This document shows, piece after piece, positions 25,501 to 37,120 of a DNA stretch of 64,000 nucleotides. Under the pieces are notes generated by a model. That model did no database searches. It was given only the letters and a program-made list of their open reading frames with translations, and was not told where the DNA came from. Where the stretch lies: NCBI RefSeq assembly GCF_018320785.1, contig NC_054867.1, forward strand, positions 31,437,855 through 31,501,854. Direction: 5' to 3'. Made by a program: the position numbers and the translations under genes. Every line of letters begins with the position of its first letter. Position 1 is the first letter of the stretch. This stretch comes from Cheilinus undulatus (taxonomy: Eukaryota > Chordata > Actinopteri > Labriformes > Labridae).

Positions 25501-28500
25501 ACAGAGTACTTTAAATACAATCACATGTAATAAATTTTCTAATAATTAGAATGATGCATGATAAACTGTTAATCCTCAGATAGCATGTTAGCAAACATTT
25601 GTATGCATGAGCTGTACAATTAAATTCAAGACCTTTGTGGAAAATGCCTGAGGTAATGTAATCAGAGTCAAACACTGAACGTTTTAGTAAAATATGACAC
25701 GTCTCTTTTCTCCTTTCTTCACTCTTTCACATTAAATAAGCTTTATGCAAAGAGAAAACAGAAAAAAACAAAACTTACTCTTGATGAAGCCATGAAGAAG
25801 ATAAACCATGATTATAGTCAAGCAGATTATCAGCATGGCACCAAAAACAAGGACACTCCAGCGCCACCTGTCAGCTGCAAAACCAAAAAAAATAAACCTA
25901 TTTATATAAAGTCTCTCTGGTGGTTTATTTTCACAAATATCTAAAGCTCTGTCCAGGTTTAGTTTAATTCATGTCAAACTCACTGTTTTTAAAACAGAAT
26001 GGACCCAACTCCCTAGGCACACCCAAGTCTACCTTCACCTGCACAAACAGAGACAGACATTAATGTGATGTTTTACTTACTAGCTCTTACAAAAGGACAG
26101 TACTGAATACATTACCATCACACATGGAGAGAGCTGAAGGTCCATGTCTTCAAACACCCCTCTTTTCTCCTAAAACAAGCACAATTATGAATCATTCTCT
26201 AAAATATCTACTTCTCAAACATACATGCCTTCTAGTCATAAAGCCCGTGGCCAACTTTATTTTAAATTCTTGGCGATAAAAAAGTTTAAGCAGTGTTATA
26301 TAAATTGGATTTAAATAAAGGCAGAAATATATAGTATGTACATGACTTGCAAATAAAAAGAATGCAAAAATAGTTTTTTTCTGATTAATTTGGCTAAAGC
26401 CGTCAGAAACATACATTATCCTCAACATCACAAAGTTTCAAACAAGAACTACTGCCTGGCGGATACACACCTCTGGTAAGCAGTAGACTTAAGGTCTGAT
26501 GACCTTGAACTTTGACTACCAAATTCAATCAGTTCGTGCTTGAATCATGAGATAAACTATTCAAAAGCAAGGGGATGGACATGAAGTGACCTTAAACTTT
26601 GGCTTCCATATTCCAACCATATCAGCCCTGAGCTATATATAAAAATACTTTGAGGTCTCCTTGAGATTTTGTCTGAAGAAGGGCAGACAACCCAAAACAG
26701 AATCCCTTCAGCCTCAACTATAAGGCAAAATAAGGAGCCCTGATAAGGCTGAAACTAGATCATTAAGAATATTTCAAGTGTTATAAAATGTGGAAAACAA
26801 ATCAAAATTGCTTAGACATTTCTAGGTAAGTGGTGTCACATAGCAGTTTTCTTACCCATAGTCCTTTGCTGTTTTGGGTCCATGTGCTCTTTGCCAGCTG
26901 TTGTCTGTAACCCCTCACCTCCTTACAGCTGATGTCTCTCTGACAGGGCCACACTTCACCCTCCAGCCTGCAGGGGGCAGACACGTTCCACGTCAGCATT
27001 GAGCGAGAGTTGCTCATTAGGCCCTCACCAACGGACACAGAAACATTCTCCCATATGTTCCTGTGAAATAACTCTGGGGTAGACACATAGAAAACATCAG
27101 TATACTTATAATAAACATAAAAACTCAAAGTAAAACAATAGTGTAGAAATCAGAACTCTAGGTTTCTTACTAGTGTTACGGAAAGGGCAGTTTCGAGAGC
27201 GCCGAGGTCTCTGATCATCCTCATCCCACGCCTAAAACATAAATAATCACGTCAGTCCTACGAGAGTGTACGTACACATCGTTATAGTGAGTTAGCTCTG
27301 AGAAATGATGATGTTTGTTACCTGAAAACACATGCAGGTGGTTACAGAATACAAAGGGATGGTCAGCCTCTCCAGGCTCTGCAAAGAAACAATTGACACA
27401 AATTAGGACAGGAGAGCAGAGGCCCGCTGAACCAGCGGTGTTTACGTTCAGCTGCTTCAGTTTTCCTTTTTCACTTTAGACTTTAACATTAAATCTAAAA
27501 AACACAACTTCATCAGCAGTGATAAACAAGAAATCACAAGTGCAAAAACTCTGATTCGACTCTTCTGTTACAAATGATAATACAATGTTTGTTATAATGG
27601 TCAATTGGACAAAAATTAATTAGATTAAATTAACTCTGGCTCATGAGTATTATGATATGACTCTTCATACACTTTTTCTAAATTTACAAAATAAAGTCTA
27701 CCAAGAGGAGCAATGCAACAGAGGATTCAGTAATCAAAAAATGTAATCTGCAAAGATTCTCAAATGGAAACAAAGTTCACCTGGTATGAAGTGCGACATG
27801 AAACAATCAGCCAATAAATCTTGCATGTATCATCCAAATAATCACAAAATACTAAGATTTTTTTAAAGGTTAGATTCAAATCCGTCACTAAAAGCTTGCT
27901 CAGGTTCTGAACCACTGTGAACTGTCTCTTACTTATAGTTTCATTTCAGTGTTTTTATTTTTTAAAATTCAGGATCAAACCATAAACTTTCAGTTTCAAA
28001 TGTATTTTTTTAAATTAAATATTTATTTATCTTGGCTTGGACTTAGCTCCATATTCTTTAACGTGAAGAAGCCAACGCCAGCATCATGGCATTTCCTTAG
28101 GCGAATAGCAACAACACTGCTCCTACTGTAGCTAAATTAGGTGCGTAAGCACTTGTCGTAGTCCAACAGCAACCTCTACTGGCTAACTTAAGTAAGATGC
28201 AGAAAATCCTATCACAAAGAATGAGGCACTTCTACACTTACCCGACATGTTCCATTCTGCTCATACTGGACACACACAGAGGGGAGGCTCTCATTTCTGC
28301 CAGCAAAGTGCAGCTCCACCTGATTCCTCTCTTTGCTAATAACACTTAGGATTTTTGGTACTAGGAGGAGACAAGTGCTGCTTTATTCAACCATCAAGTA
28401 ACAAAACAGCACATAAAATAAATATACACTGAGGGATATTTACCTTGACACTCCTCTACATGCTCATGCAGCTCCATGGAGCAAACTAAACACAGAGGAA

Positions 28501-30247
28501 AACAGTTTTACTAAACATTAGTACAATACATGAATAAGCATTTTTTTATTTGCATATTAATAACAATGAAATTTTAAACAAGTTTTACCTTCATCTAGAG
28601 AAGGAGCAGCCACCTTCACATGTGATGATTTAACAGAATAAATAATAACCTCGCTGCTGAAGGTCACCCCTGCTGGCTCAGTTATCAACATGGAAACCTA
28701 AAAGTCCAAACAGAGAGGGTTTAGACATGCTGAGAGCATGACAGCACACACCCTCATTTATTAGGGCACATGGAGTCTACCTTACCTTTGCCTGAGTAAG
28801 AGCTGTGTGCTTCACGGTAAACTCCACCCTCTTGCAGGTTGGCATTGTTTGTGCTGTGTAGTAGCACACTGACACAGACGCTGTTGCAACACAGACAGCA
28901 GAAACAGATAGGTAGGGCTCAGAGTTCATTAAAAGAACAGGAGAAAAACAAACACACTCAGCTGTCAGTGCTTTTCATTTACCATGTTTAATACAAGGGT
29001 GCTATCATAACTGTGGGCAGACTTCCTGTCTGAGATTTTTAAAACATTGTTTTATATATTTTTAAGCCTTTTTCAGACAATGATCAGTATATCTCAGAGC
29101 TGTTTGAGAGGAAAATTGGCACCAACATGATAACTACTGGCTGGCTAGCTCTTTAAGTCATGGGAGCACAAAGTGAACTTGGTAAAACTGCTTTGTTCTT
29201 TGAAACCCTGAACACATGGACCAATCTCCAACTCACTCTAAAGACTGACTTCCTCCTCTCTCTTGATTTTTGGACTTTGATTTGATAAGCTTTCATTCCC
29301 GCTTTGTTTCCAGTTTAAAGTTGATTTCTATTGATTTTTATTGTTGATTTTATGTGTCTGTCTTTTCCGTGTCTGTTTCAACGTGCTTGTTATCTTGACA
29401 ATGTTGGAAATGAAGGACACCTAAGTTTCCCATTGAGAAAAAAAAATGAATGTATGAAATGTTGCACTGCACATGTTGGCACAGGAAAATTAGACACACG
29501 CCACATTGTCTTTTCATAACTCACACGCTGACTCATTTATTCCTCCAGAAATGATTTCACAACACTTTGAAACATGCCTCTCAGCCACTGATGTTGGGAT
29601 AAAACATATGCTTTATTAAGTCATTTCAAAACTCCTGCAAGGAATTTTTCATTGGTAATAACTGACTGAAATTAATACTGACACAGTTCCCATAAAAAGT
29701 ATTGATCCCCTTGGAATTTTTCCCCTTTTATTGATTTTATAAATCAATCATGATCAATATACCCTCTTGATGCTTGTATCATTTTAGTGTTTTCCCTCCT
29801 CAGACTTATTCTGTTACAGTTATTCTTCCTTTACAGTTTTACTTCTCTTGATGTTGTAGTTCCTGTTGCTTCTCTTTTAATTGCCTTTTAAAAACTTCAA
29901 TCCCCTTGGTCTCAGGTTCTTTGGTTGGGTTCCTGTGTTGGCCGGATACCCATGGGTTCTTATGATGTCCTGGTTTTAATGACCCCTCAGGCTGTCTCAG
30001 CTCAGGTGATGTCATGTGAAACATATCAAAGCTCCTATGACTTCCATGGATTTTTAGATTCTAATAATATTTCAGTAATAATGTTGTTTGGGCTGAACGT
30101 ATAGTTTGGGTTTTGATTTTGTATAGGTTCTCACCCCTTAAATGTGCTCTTGTTATTGTTGTTTTGTTGTCTTTGTCTTGCTGCTTTGATTTTCTTCATG
30201 TCAAAGCACTTTGTTAAACCTTGTTTTAAAAGTGCTATATAAATAAA

Positions 30248-30287
<40 letters not shown>

Positions 30288-32245
30288 TTGACAAGAAACC
30301 AAAACAGATTTGCTAAAGTCATGTCAATTGAATACAAATATGTAATGTAAAATAAGTGACTGCATAAATATCGTTTTATAGATTATGTTTTTTATATTTA
30401 TATAATGCTTATAAGTTAAGTTATACTGACCATGTTTGGTTTATGAAATCAATGAAAGGGTAAAGATCTGAGGGGGTGAATACTTTTAGTAGGCCCTGTA
30501 GCATAAACCATATTCTCAGGGGCCATGTTTGTGTGAGGGCCCATCAGTGTGGGTAGCTCAAATGCTGTTTTCATTTATGTTACAGGTTGTTTTTAGCATT
30601 GACAAGGAGACAGCTCTATTAATCCCACTGCTTCCTAATTGAAAAGTTATGATGAAGATGAAAGATAAAAAAAATCCAGAGAGATATCGGACCGCATTCT
30701 GGTTACAAGCCTTATCATTAGTTAATATTATGTACTGATAATAATAATCCACACATCATGTAGTCCATCTCTCTCGGGAATTTTATATGGTGCTCTAACA
30801 GTAGTATATGATAAGAGCATTAAAGCTTTCCACCTTAAGCATGGAGATGGCTGCAGTTGGAATATTGTTTATAGTAGGCCTGTCAGACAACTAAAATTTA
30901 AAGTGGGATTAATCTCAGTTTTTTGTAGTTAATTACAATTAATCTCCCCACTATTTTGCATTTGAAACGGCTTATGTTTCATTTTGATTGAATAAAACTA
31001 AGAGTGATTGACTTCATGTTTGAAAATACCTGCTTTTATTTTGAAACAAAATAAGGAACTTTGGGTGGTCCAAAGATCATGACATGAGCTTAGCCATGGA
31101 AAAAAGGAACTTGTTATGGATTGCAAAGAAAATAAGGCAACAGCGAAATAGTGAAATGTTTGACAAGATGCTGATGGCTTTGGACTTGTCCTCTAAGATG
31201 TCCGCAGGTTTTTACTTCTTTTTTTTTTTTTTTTTTAAATATAAGACAATTAGGACTAATGATGGGCCTATCTATTAAATGCTGTCTTATCTAACTACAA
31301 ATAACACAACTATTGGTTAAGCTTGGTATGCAGGAGAAACAAAAACAGTGCAAATACTACAGGTTATTCCTTTTTTTGCTCAAAAGGAGGGTATGTGGAA
31401 TTTTTTTTAAGCATAACTTAACAACAAATTCCTTGTATTACTAAACCAACAAAGAATATTAATGATTTTGATGTAAGTATATCAGCCAAAGGGATTTTAG
31501 TATATTCTGGTCTGTAGATGACCAGTAATGAGACATTGGGTTGAAAGCAACCTTAGTTTGTACCTTTTTGGTTGGTGATCTCATCTCTATATTCCTCCTC
31601 ACCTCTTCCAGAGTGGCCTTCATCTTCCATGACCTCCACATGGATGTTTATCTCCGTGTCAATCATCAGACATAAGCTACATGATGCTGCCTCTTTGCAG
31701 CAGAGCTTGAAATATGGAGTCAGGTTTTGGATATCCACAGAATTATTTTCCTCCACAGTAAGAAATGTCTCCTCCTCCATGGTGCAATTAGAGAGACCCT
31801 GAGGGAAACAAAGTTTGACATGGCAGAACGGTAAACAAACGATTTCCATGTAAGACATTTGGATGAATTGCATCCGAAGAGTAAATATTAGCCTAGACTG
31901 TGTTAAATCTACAGGCAGCAGCTCTGTGATGTGAGGAGGTGGCAGATGATGTCACACTTTCAAAGCTTTGTGTTTGAGAATACAACACTTCATAGGTGAT
32001 AAGGTAAATTAAAAGGTAAATTCAAGCTCTAAAGAGGAAATTAAAAGTGTAATCTGTCACATAAACTGTGTTTACTGTACTGGAGAAGAGGAAATAACAG
32101 CTTCAATGTATCCAGGCGATGAAGACTTTAGTACCTGGGAGCAGATGACTTCAGGGCTGTCAGATCCACAGACCTCCAGATCACAGGCTGACATGTGCAG
32201 AGTCAGTAAAAGGAGCCATGTGGACAACAGCCCAGAGGGACACAT
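21963..32245 (-). CDS. il17rc: Interleukin-17 receptor C
   Basis: Fourteen coding exons, minus strand: 32245..32135, 31798..31564, 28880..28786, 28697..28589, 28485..28444, 28360..28242, 27378..27322, 27231..27171, 27073..26856, 26169..26116, 26038..25984, 25874..25779, 22632..22594, 22516..21963. Phases close, giving about 614 aa. The protein is a single-pass receptor: signal peptide ([15 protein letters not shown]), Cys-rich extracellular part, membrane helix ([18 protein letters not shown]), SEFIR domain (HVVLLSPPD ... [11 protein letters not shown] ... GPLPWLHSQ ... [12 protein letters not shown]). IL17RC pairs with IL17RA to bind IL-17A/F and recruits Act1 through SEFIR. The N-terminal run [20 protein letters not shown] and the SEFIR VDxWSR and LPxFxLPS words fit RC better than RE. 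The neighbour creld1 agrees. The start is the ATG after an in-frame GTG; exon 11 (25,984) was placed by phase and is less sure. Confidence 0.85.
22915..24347 (-). mobile_element. Tc1-like transposon with both ends, decayed
   Basis: The ends are cagtgcccataaaatg and catttcatgggcactg, inverted repeats whose inner parts (aatcaatcatgatcaatata type) extend about 200 bp. TA follows the right end. On the minus strand, transposase pieces remain: [20 protein letters not shown] and [16 protein letters not shown] around 23,640-23,790, and the [15 protein letters not shown] segment near 23,420-23,460. Stops and frameshifts break the frame. The 1.43-kb length is normal for Tc1. It sits in the il17rc intron before the 39-base exon. 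Confidence 0.88.
25440..25520. repeat. Short LINE/SINE tail-like fragment
   Basis: The sequence 'tatatagcacttttcctgag..gcagcacagagtacttta' resembles the tail at 43,960-44,010 ('tgtatagcacttttcataca..gtagcacaaagtgcttta'). It is a fragment inside an il17rc intron and has no coding capacity. Confidence 0.45.
25779..25874 (-). CDS. il17rc: il17rc transmembrane exon
   Basis: The exon encodes [20 protein letters not shown] followed by a few more hydrophobic residues and HGFIK, a single membrane helix preceded by a basic/aromatic juxtamembrane stretch. It exits in phase 1 and joins the 39-base exon at 22632..22594, with a Tc1 element in the intervening 3.1-kb intron. Confidence 0.8.
29684..30498. 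mobile_element. Tc1-family remnant with a nested LINE tail
   Basis: The ends cagttcccataaaaagtatt and (inverted) gaatacttttagtaggccctg match those of the Tc1-like copy at 22,915-24,347, as do the inner 'aatcaatcatgatcaata' and 'gtaaaataagtgactgcataaatat'. About 530 bp of unrelated sequence (roughly 29,763-30,290) splits it, ending 'aaagtgctatataaataaag' plus (tta)n, a common non-LTR retrotransposon tail. TA follows the right end. It lies in the il17rc intron between exons 2 and 3. Confidence 0.7.
30499..31563. other. Intron sequence of il17rc without features
   Basis: This AT-rich part of the large intron between il17rc exons 2 and 3 has a T run near 31,220. I see no exon or recognisable repeat. 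Confidence 0.5.
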
Positions 32246-32934
32246 TTTGTGTGTGGACACTGAGCATTAAAGCATTTCTGTCCAAATATCTCTCATGGAG
32301 AGTTTGTTGCATTAATCCGGGGCCTTTTCTTCCCCATGACTGAGTGACTTAATGAAATCCAAGTACTTCACAGGAAACTGGAACTGGAGACAAGAGGGGC
32401 TTCACCTTCAGTTATGGCCTGAGGAAGAGAAAAGATAAGTAGAGTGGTATGTGTTTTCTGGCAAGGTCACATTTTTCATTAAGCAGAAGCTTCCTGTTGG
32501 CTGACTTGTATTTTAGGTTCAAGGTCAAAGATATCTTTGTTATCTAAAAATAGTTCATTCCAGAGATTAAAAAAACACACGCTATAGCAAGACAAATGAA
32601 CAGTTTAAAGAACATCCAGGCAAAATTCACTACAGGGAAAACATGAAAATACAATAAACTGAACAATCATCCATCATCAATTCATGATAAAGTGTTTTGA
32701 AAGACAGTTTAAAATATCTTTGATAATTAAACAGAGATTTGCGAAAGCAGCTGTCAGCAAAAAAGCTGACCAGTCAGTAAATTACAATCAGCTACTTCTA
32801 CTGATGACTTCATTTAGTCTGACTATAAGACTCAGAGTTTGACTCAACAAGTTCTGAATCCACTAAGAAGCCCTCACCTCTGCTAAACAAAGGGCAGAGC
32901 CAAATGTAATTTTCATTTTATTTTAATTTAGTAA
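32246..32934. other. 5' flank of il17rc
   Basis: This is the sequence just upstream of the il17rc start codon on the minus strand. It should hold the 5' UTR and promoter, but I cannot identify a TATA box or a first non-coding exon with confidence. Confidence 0.35.
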
Positions 32935-34210
32935 CCTTGAAAGCACACAGTACAGTTTTATACATATGGCTCTGTCTGTGTACTGACTGACTGACTGACT
33001 GACTGAGTAACTGAGTGATGCTACTTCCAAGACCCTACCATAACAGAGTTGCGTTTGCTTGGAGTGAATGCTCTTGGTAATGGCTGCCTCCGTCACAGCA
33101 GCACTTTTGTCCAAACCAGACAATTCTTTATTAAAACAAGAGAAGAAAGCAACCAGAAATAGGGACTCAAGTCCAAGTTGAGTCGCACACACTGGTGACT
33201 TGAGACTTCACTTGGACTCATGCTAAAGACTCCAGACTTGACTCGGACTATCGATTTGAGACTACTGCTCAATCTTTGGTTTTTAACTTTTCCATCATGA
33301 TCTACTGTCCCCCTGTAACTGTTTCTCCTATCGTCCCTTTCTCTTTGACTGTTCGTGCGTCTTTTACGTAGCAGCGTTGCCTGCTCTCCTCTCATCCTCA
33401 TCTGCTTTCATGCTACATAACAATGACACACACAAACACGACGCTCACGCACACACCTACACCGAAATGCACGCTTACATGTTGATTAGGATCAGCGTGT
33501 CAGTGCTCTGTGTTCGCGCTGCAGCTGTGTGTGTCTGTATCCCCCGCATGAGCCAGGAGTGTGCGCTATGATAAAAAAATATTTGGTAACTAGAAAAGCA
33601 CTCAGAGAGCACAGACGTCCGCCATTAGCCCTATCTCCCAATAGTACAGAATCCTTTACAAAATTCCTGGACCCAGACGGGGATCCGGATCACTCCTAAA
33701 ATCTAATCAGTTCTTCCTTATGCCATTTCTGACATTTCCTGAAAATTTCATCAAAATCTGTTCATAACTTTTTGAGTTATGTTTCTAACAAACTAACTAA
33801 CTAACAAACCCTGCCGATCACATAACCTCCTTGAAGGAGGTAAATATTACCTTAATACTATATGTTTAGGGGGAACAAATAAATGTTAAAATCTCTGCAT
33901 TTGTGTTGTTAAGAGAATGCTGCTTAAATGTTTAGCATGTCATATAAAGACTCTTACACACCTGTCAGTGACGCTGTCTCTATCAATGAAGTCTGACACA
34001 TGTCGCTGTAGAGTTTCATATGTGCACAGAGAAGAGCTAACAGGAAAGACAGAGAGACAGAGGACAGCATGTAGCTATACATTTAAGTAGCCACAATAAA
34101 TTTGGCTCACAAAAAATAATGACAAAGTCACTGTGCCAGTCAGGCATTTCAACAGGCATCCCAGATAGTTGAGGTCAGCCATACACTAGGTTTTTACCTA
34201 GTCTTGTTTT
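32935..34210 (-). repeat. Helicase-derived dispersed repeat, copy 3, inverted and interrupted
   Basis: Read on the minus strand, 34,200-34,130 matches 5,126-5,225, 34,045-33,963 matches 20-95, and 33,150-32,935 matches the 3' parts of copies 1 and 2, including 'gcaaacgcaactctg'. A separate dispersed repeat has been inserted at 33,587-33,845. (gact)n is present at 32,984-33,005. No open frame is left. Confidence 0.6.
33587..33845. repeat. Dispersed retroelement-like repeat, copy 1
   Basis: About 255 bp, 'aactagaaaagcactcagag' to 'ccttgaaggaggtaa', is nearly identical to 63,455-63,705. Shared stretches include 'gccctatctcccaatag' and 'aaccctgccgatcacat'. It is likely a 3' fragment of an RTE-type LINE, an assignment made from memory of fish repeats rather than from any protein evidence. 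Confidence 0.75.
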
Positions 34211-34499
34211 TTACTTGTAAAAGCTTCGTTTTTTATTTTCAGTGCACTAAAATTATTTTTAGTCCTGAAATAACTCGGACTTCCTAAATATGTTCATTCG
34301 AGTTCCAGAAACTCTCCAAGAAAAATTTTCTGCCCCATTGGAAGAATTTTTCCCCAACGCCTGCAATTAAGGTCTTATTTCTTGTTTTAATGTCTATCTC
34401 TAAATAAAATGTTGATTTAATACAAAGGACTTGTGACTTGGAATTAAATATAATATTTTAAACTAGAAGCTAGACTTATTCTGACTTATTTTTCTTTTT

Positions 34500-34969
34500 G
34501 TCTTTAGAGTGATGACACCATATCATCTGATATAGTACAATACCCTCTGATACTATATGACAGTACAATATAATGATACTATACAATACGTTACAATTAG
34601 ACACGATGTGATATGATATATAGTGATGCAATACTACCACATGATATGCTCCATTACAGTATGTTACTATAGGATATAATGATATATCATATAAAACATT
34701 ATGACAAGATAACATGATAGAATTCTATATGATAGTAAATATGATGTCATACAATGACAGATAGGTTTAAATAAGCTTTAGCTTAAGCTGAAATCCTGAT
34801 GGCTACCTTGAAAATTCAGGAATTTCATTTTGTTGTGAGTGAACCAAAATATATTACATTTTTTCATTCACTATCCAATAATTAAATGTACGATAATGCG
34901 ATATGATCACATAAGATATGATGATAATTCCATATGACATAATCCGACACAATGTAGGATACAATATAC
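34500..34969. repeat. Degenerate gatat-rich repeat
   Basis: Variants of 'gatatgatac' and 'atacaatat' recur from 34,500 to 34,969 and again at 35,771-35,815, beyond the hAT insertion. There is no fixed period and no coding signal. Confidence 0.6.
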
Positions 34970-35770
34970 CAGGGGTTCTCAAACTTTTTGGGGCTAGAGA
35001 CCCCTGACAGGGACCCCAACATAACCCTCACACTGATTAAACATATGTTAACTGCCATTTGTAATCCTAGATGTTGTATTTTAAACTCTTCAACCTAAAT
35101 TCAAGCTCTTGTCCAATTGTGTGTGGCTTCTTACTTTATATAATCCTTTGAGCAGCCAAATAAGAAGCCTTCTGTGCTTTTTCTGAGATTGTGGTCAGGT
35201 TCACCATTCATGTTTTCTAGCAGATGTAGCTGTTCCTCAACCTTTTGTCAGAAAAAAATTCTTTGTTTTGTCCTTAAATGCTGCATGCTTTATCAGATGG
35301 CGCTTTGGCTTGGTGGGCTTCACATGAAGACAAACAACACATTTTGGTCCTCCGCTGCTGTTCTCAATAAAAGCAAACTCGAGATAGCTGTCATCGTATT
35401 TTCTCAGTTTAGCTGGTTTGGACTTATCATCACTTGATGAAGTGGACGCTAAAATATTTGCCCGTTGTTGCTGGCTGGACCTGCACACCAAATGCATCCT
35501 GAGCAAAGTAACTGATAAGTGACAAGTGATAGATTAACGTGATGTCTCTCTCTCATATCTGAGTTTTTATTTGCCCAAAGCTGACGTATGTGGGAGTAAT
35601 TGGTTAAGTATGGTTATTTTATAGCACTGTGGTCCCTACATGTATTTATCTGCTTTTTAATGACATGACATTACTTTAATGATTTACAGTATTTTGAATT
35701 ATTTTGCAGACCCCCGAGCTGTGGCTCGTGGACCCCCAGGGGTCCCCGGACCCCAAATTGAGAACCCCTG
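34970..35770 (-). mobile_element. hAT element remnant with BED-like zinc finger
   Basis: The ends caggggttctcaaactttttgg and ccaaattgagaacccctg are hAT-type inverted repeats. Flanks caatatac and cagtatat agree at 6 of 8 bases, as an aged 8-bp target duplication would. On the minus strand, 35,506-35,237 encodes RKYDDSYLEFAFIE, then CVVC and KRHLIKHAA, the C2-H2 pattern of the N-terminal zinc finger of Charlie/Zaphod-type hAT transposases (ZBED5/SCAND3-like). The rest of the transposase is deleted. Confidence 0.85.
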
Positions 35771-35815
35771 CAGTATATTATATGACATCATGATCTGATT
35801 TGATATGATACAGTG

Positions 35816-36918
35816 CCATAAGATTCACTTTATTCCCTCCAAAGGAAAATCTGTCTTTGACTTCAAGCTCTACACACATATTTCAACTTCCAAAGAGGAA
35901 TCAATAAATCCAATAACTGAGTAGAAATGAACAGAATTCACATATAAACATACCAGTTCAAACACATACACTGCACATTACCTATATTTCCAAGATCAGA
36001 ATAAAATGCAAATATTTATATTATGTAGTTGTTGTAGGCTTGTGGATTTAAGGGTAAAAAAAAAAACACTATCATTTCCGTGGTTTAAGGTATTATGAGC
36101 TCCAAGAAAGAACTATCTCACCAGGTATCACAGTGTTTGTGTTCTGTTTGCTGTTATAAAAGATGAAATCACATTAACTTAATATATCAAAATACACCAT
36201 AAAATAAAATGTCAGTTACTTACTGTGTAAGCGGTTAAGTGTGAGTAAATCTGTCTGTAGTATTCTTCACACCGGTGGTTGAGCTGCAAGCCCTGTCAGA
36301 GTTACGGAGGAGTGTTTGGCTTCTGGGAAAACTGAAGCAACAGAGCCCCTCCCTACCTCCCTCTCTCTCTCTCTCGCTCTGATTCTTTCTCGCTATGCTC
36401 TCAAAGTTCCTGCTCTAAATTCTTTTATTGTTGGGGCTAAAGTCCAAACCTACATGCTTCAAATAAGAACAAGACTCCACCTTGTATGTTTGATTGAAGT
36501 GAATTTATTTAAGAGCCAAGTTTAAGGAACGATAAACAACATAAAGCTCATTCACTGGGAAACATTATTTGACGTCACATATCTCACTGAGGTTCATGGA
36601 AAACTGAGCCCTTATCAGCAAGTCTCATGTAAGGATCCACACATACCTTTGAACTGTGCTTACATATGATGCAATCCAATGAAAGAGGACAATCTCTGTT
36701 AACACAATGAAACGCAGCTCAAAGCAGCTCGACTGGTTTGACCACATCATGCAGAACCAAACATATCATGCCAGCTCTGTTTTTTTGTTCACAGAAGGGT
36801 CAGATAAACAACTTCCTGTCCCGTATGTTGTAAATCAATGTGGGCAAACTTCATGGAGTTGACTCTAATGATTCTTAGTGTTGCTCTGAATCATTTCAGA
36901 TTTGCAAGGTCAGCTTCT
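35816..36918. other. Gap between ITIH copy A and il17rc
   Basis: No gene is seen. A (ct)n run is at 36,357-36,378. The stretch ends where the homology shared by the two ITIH copies begins, at about 36,919. Confidence 0.45.
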
Positions 36919-36984
36919 GTTCCACCATAAATCTAACAGACAATACCCAGACAAACACTGACCAGTCCTTTAGGTTAATTTTCA

Positions 36985-36990
36985 TTTATT
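36985..36990 (-). terminator. Polyadenylation signal of ITIH copy A
   Basis: AATAAA on the minus strand lies about 130 bases past the stop codon at 37,121. The equivalent position in copy B (61,137-61,142) also has AATAAA within matching flank, which supports function. Confidence 0.6.
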
Positions 36991-37120
36991 CAGTTCATAC
37001 GAGGCAACCAAAGATCTTTGACAAGTTTTATTGTTAAAAATGTCAAAGTATTGTTCCATGGTAAGTTATTGGCCAGCATGTTTTTACATCAATCTTTTCA
37101 ATGATTCATCACTTTTCCCA

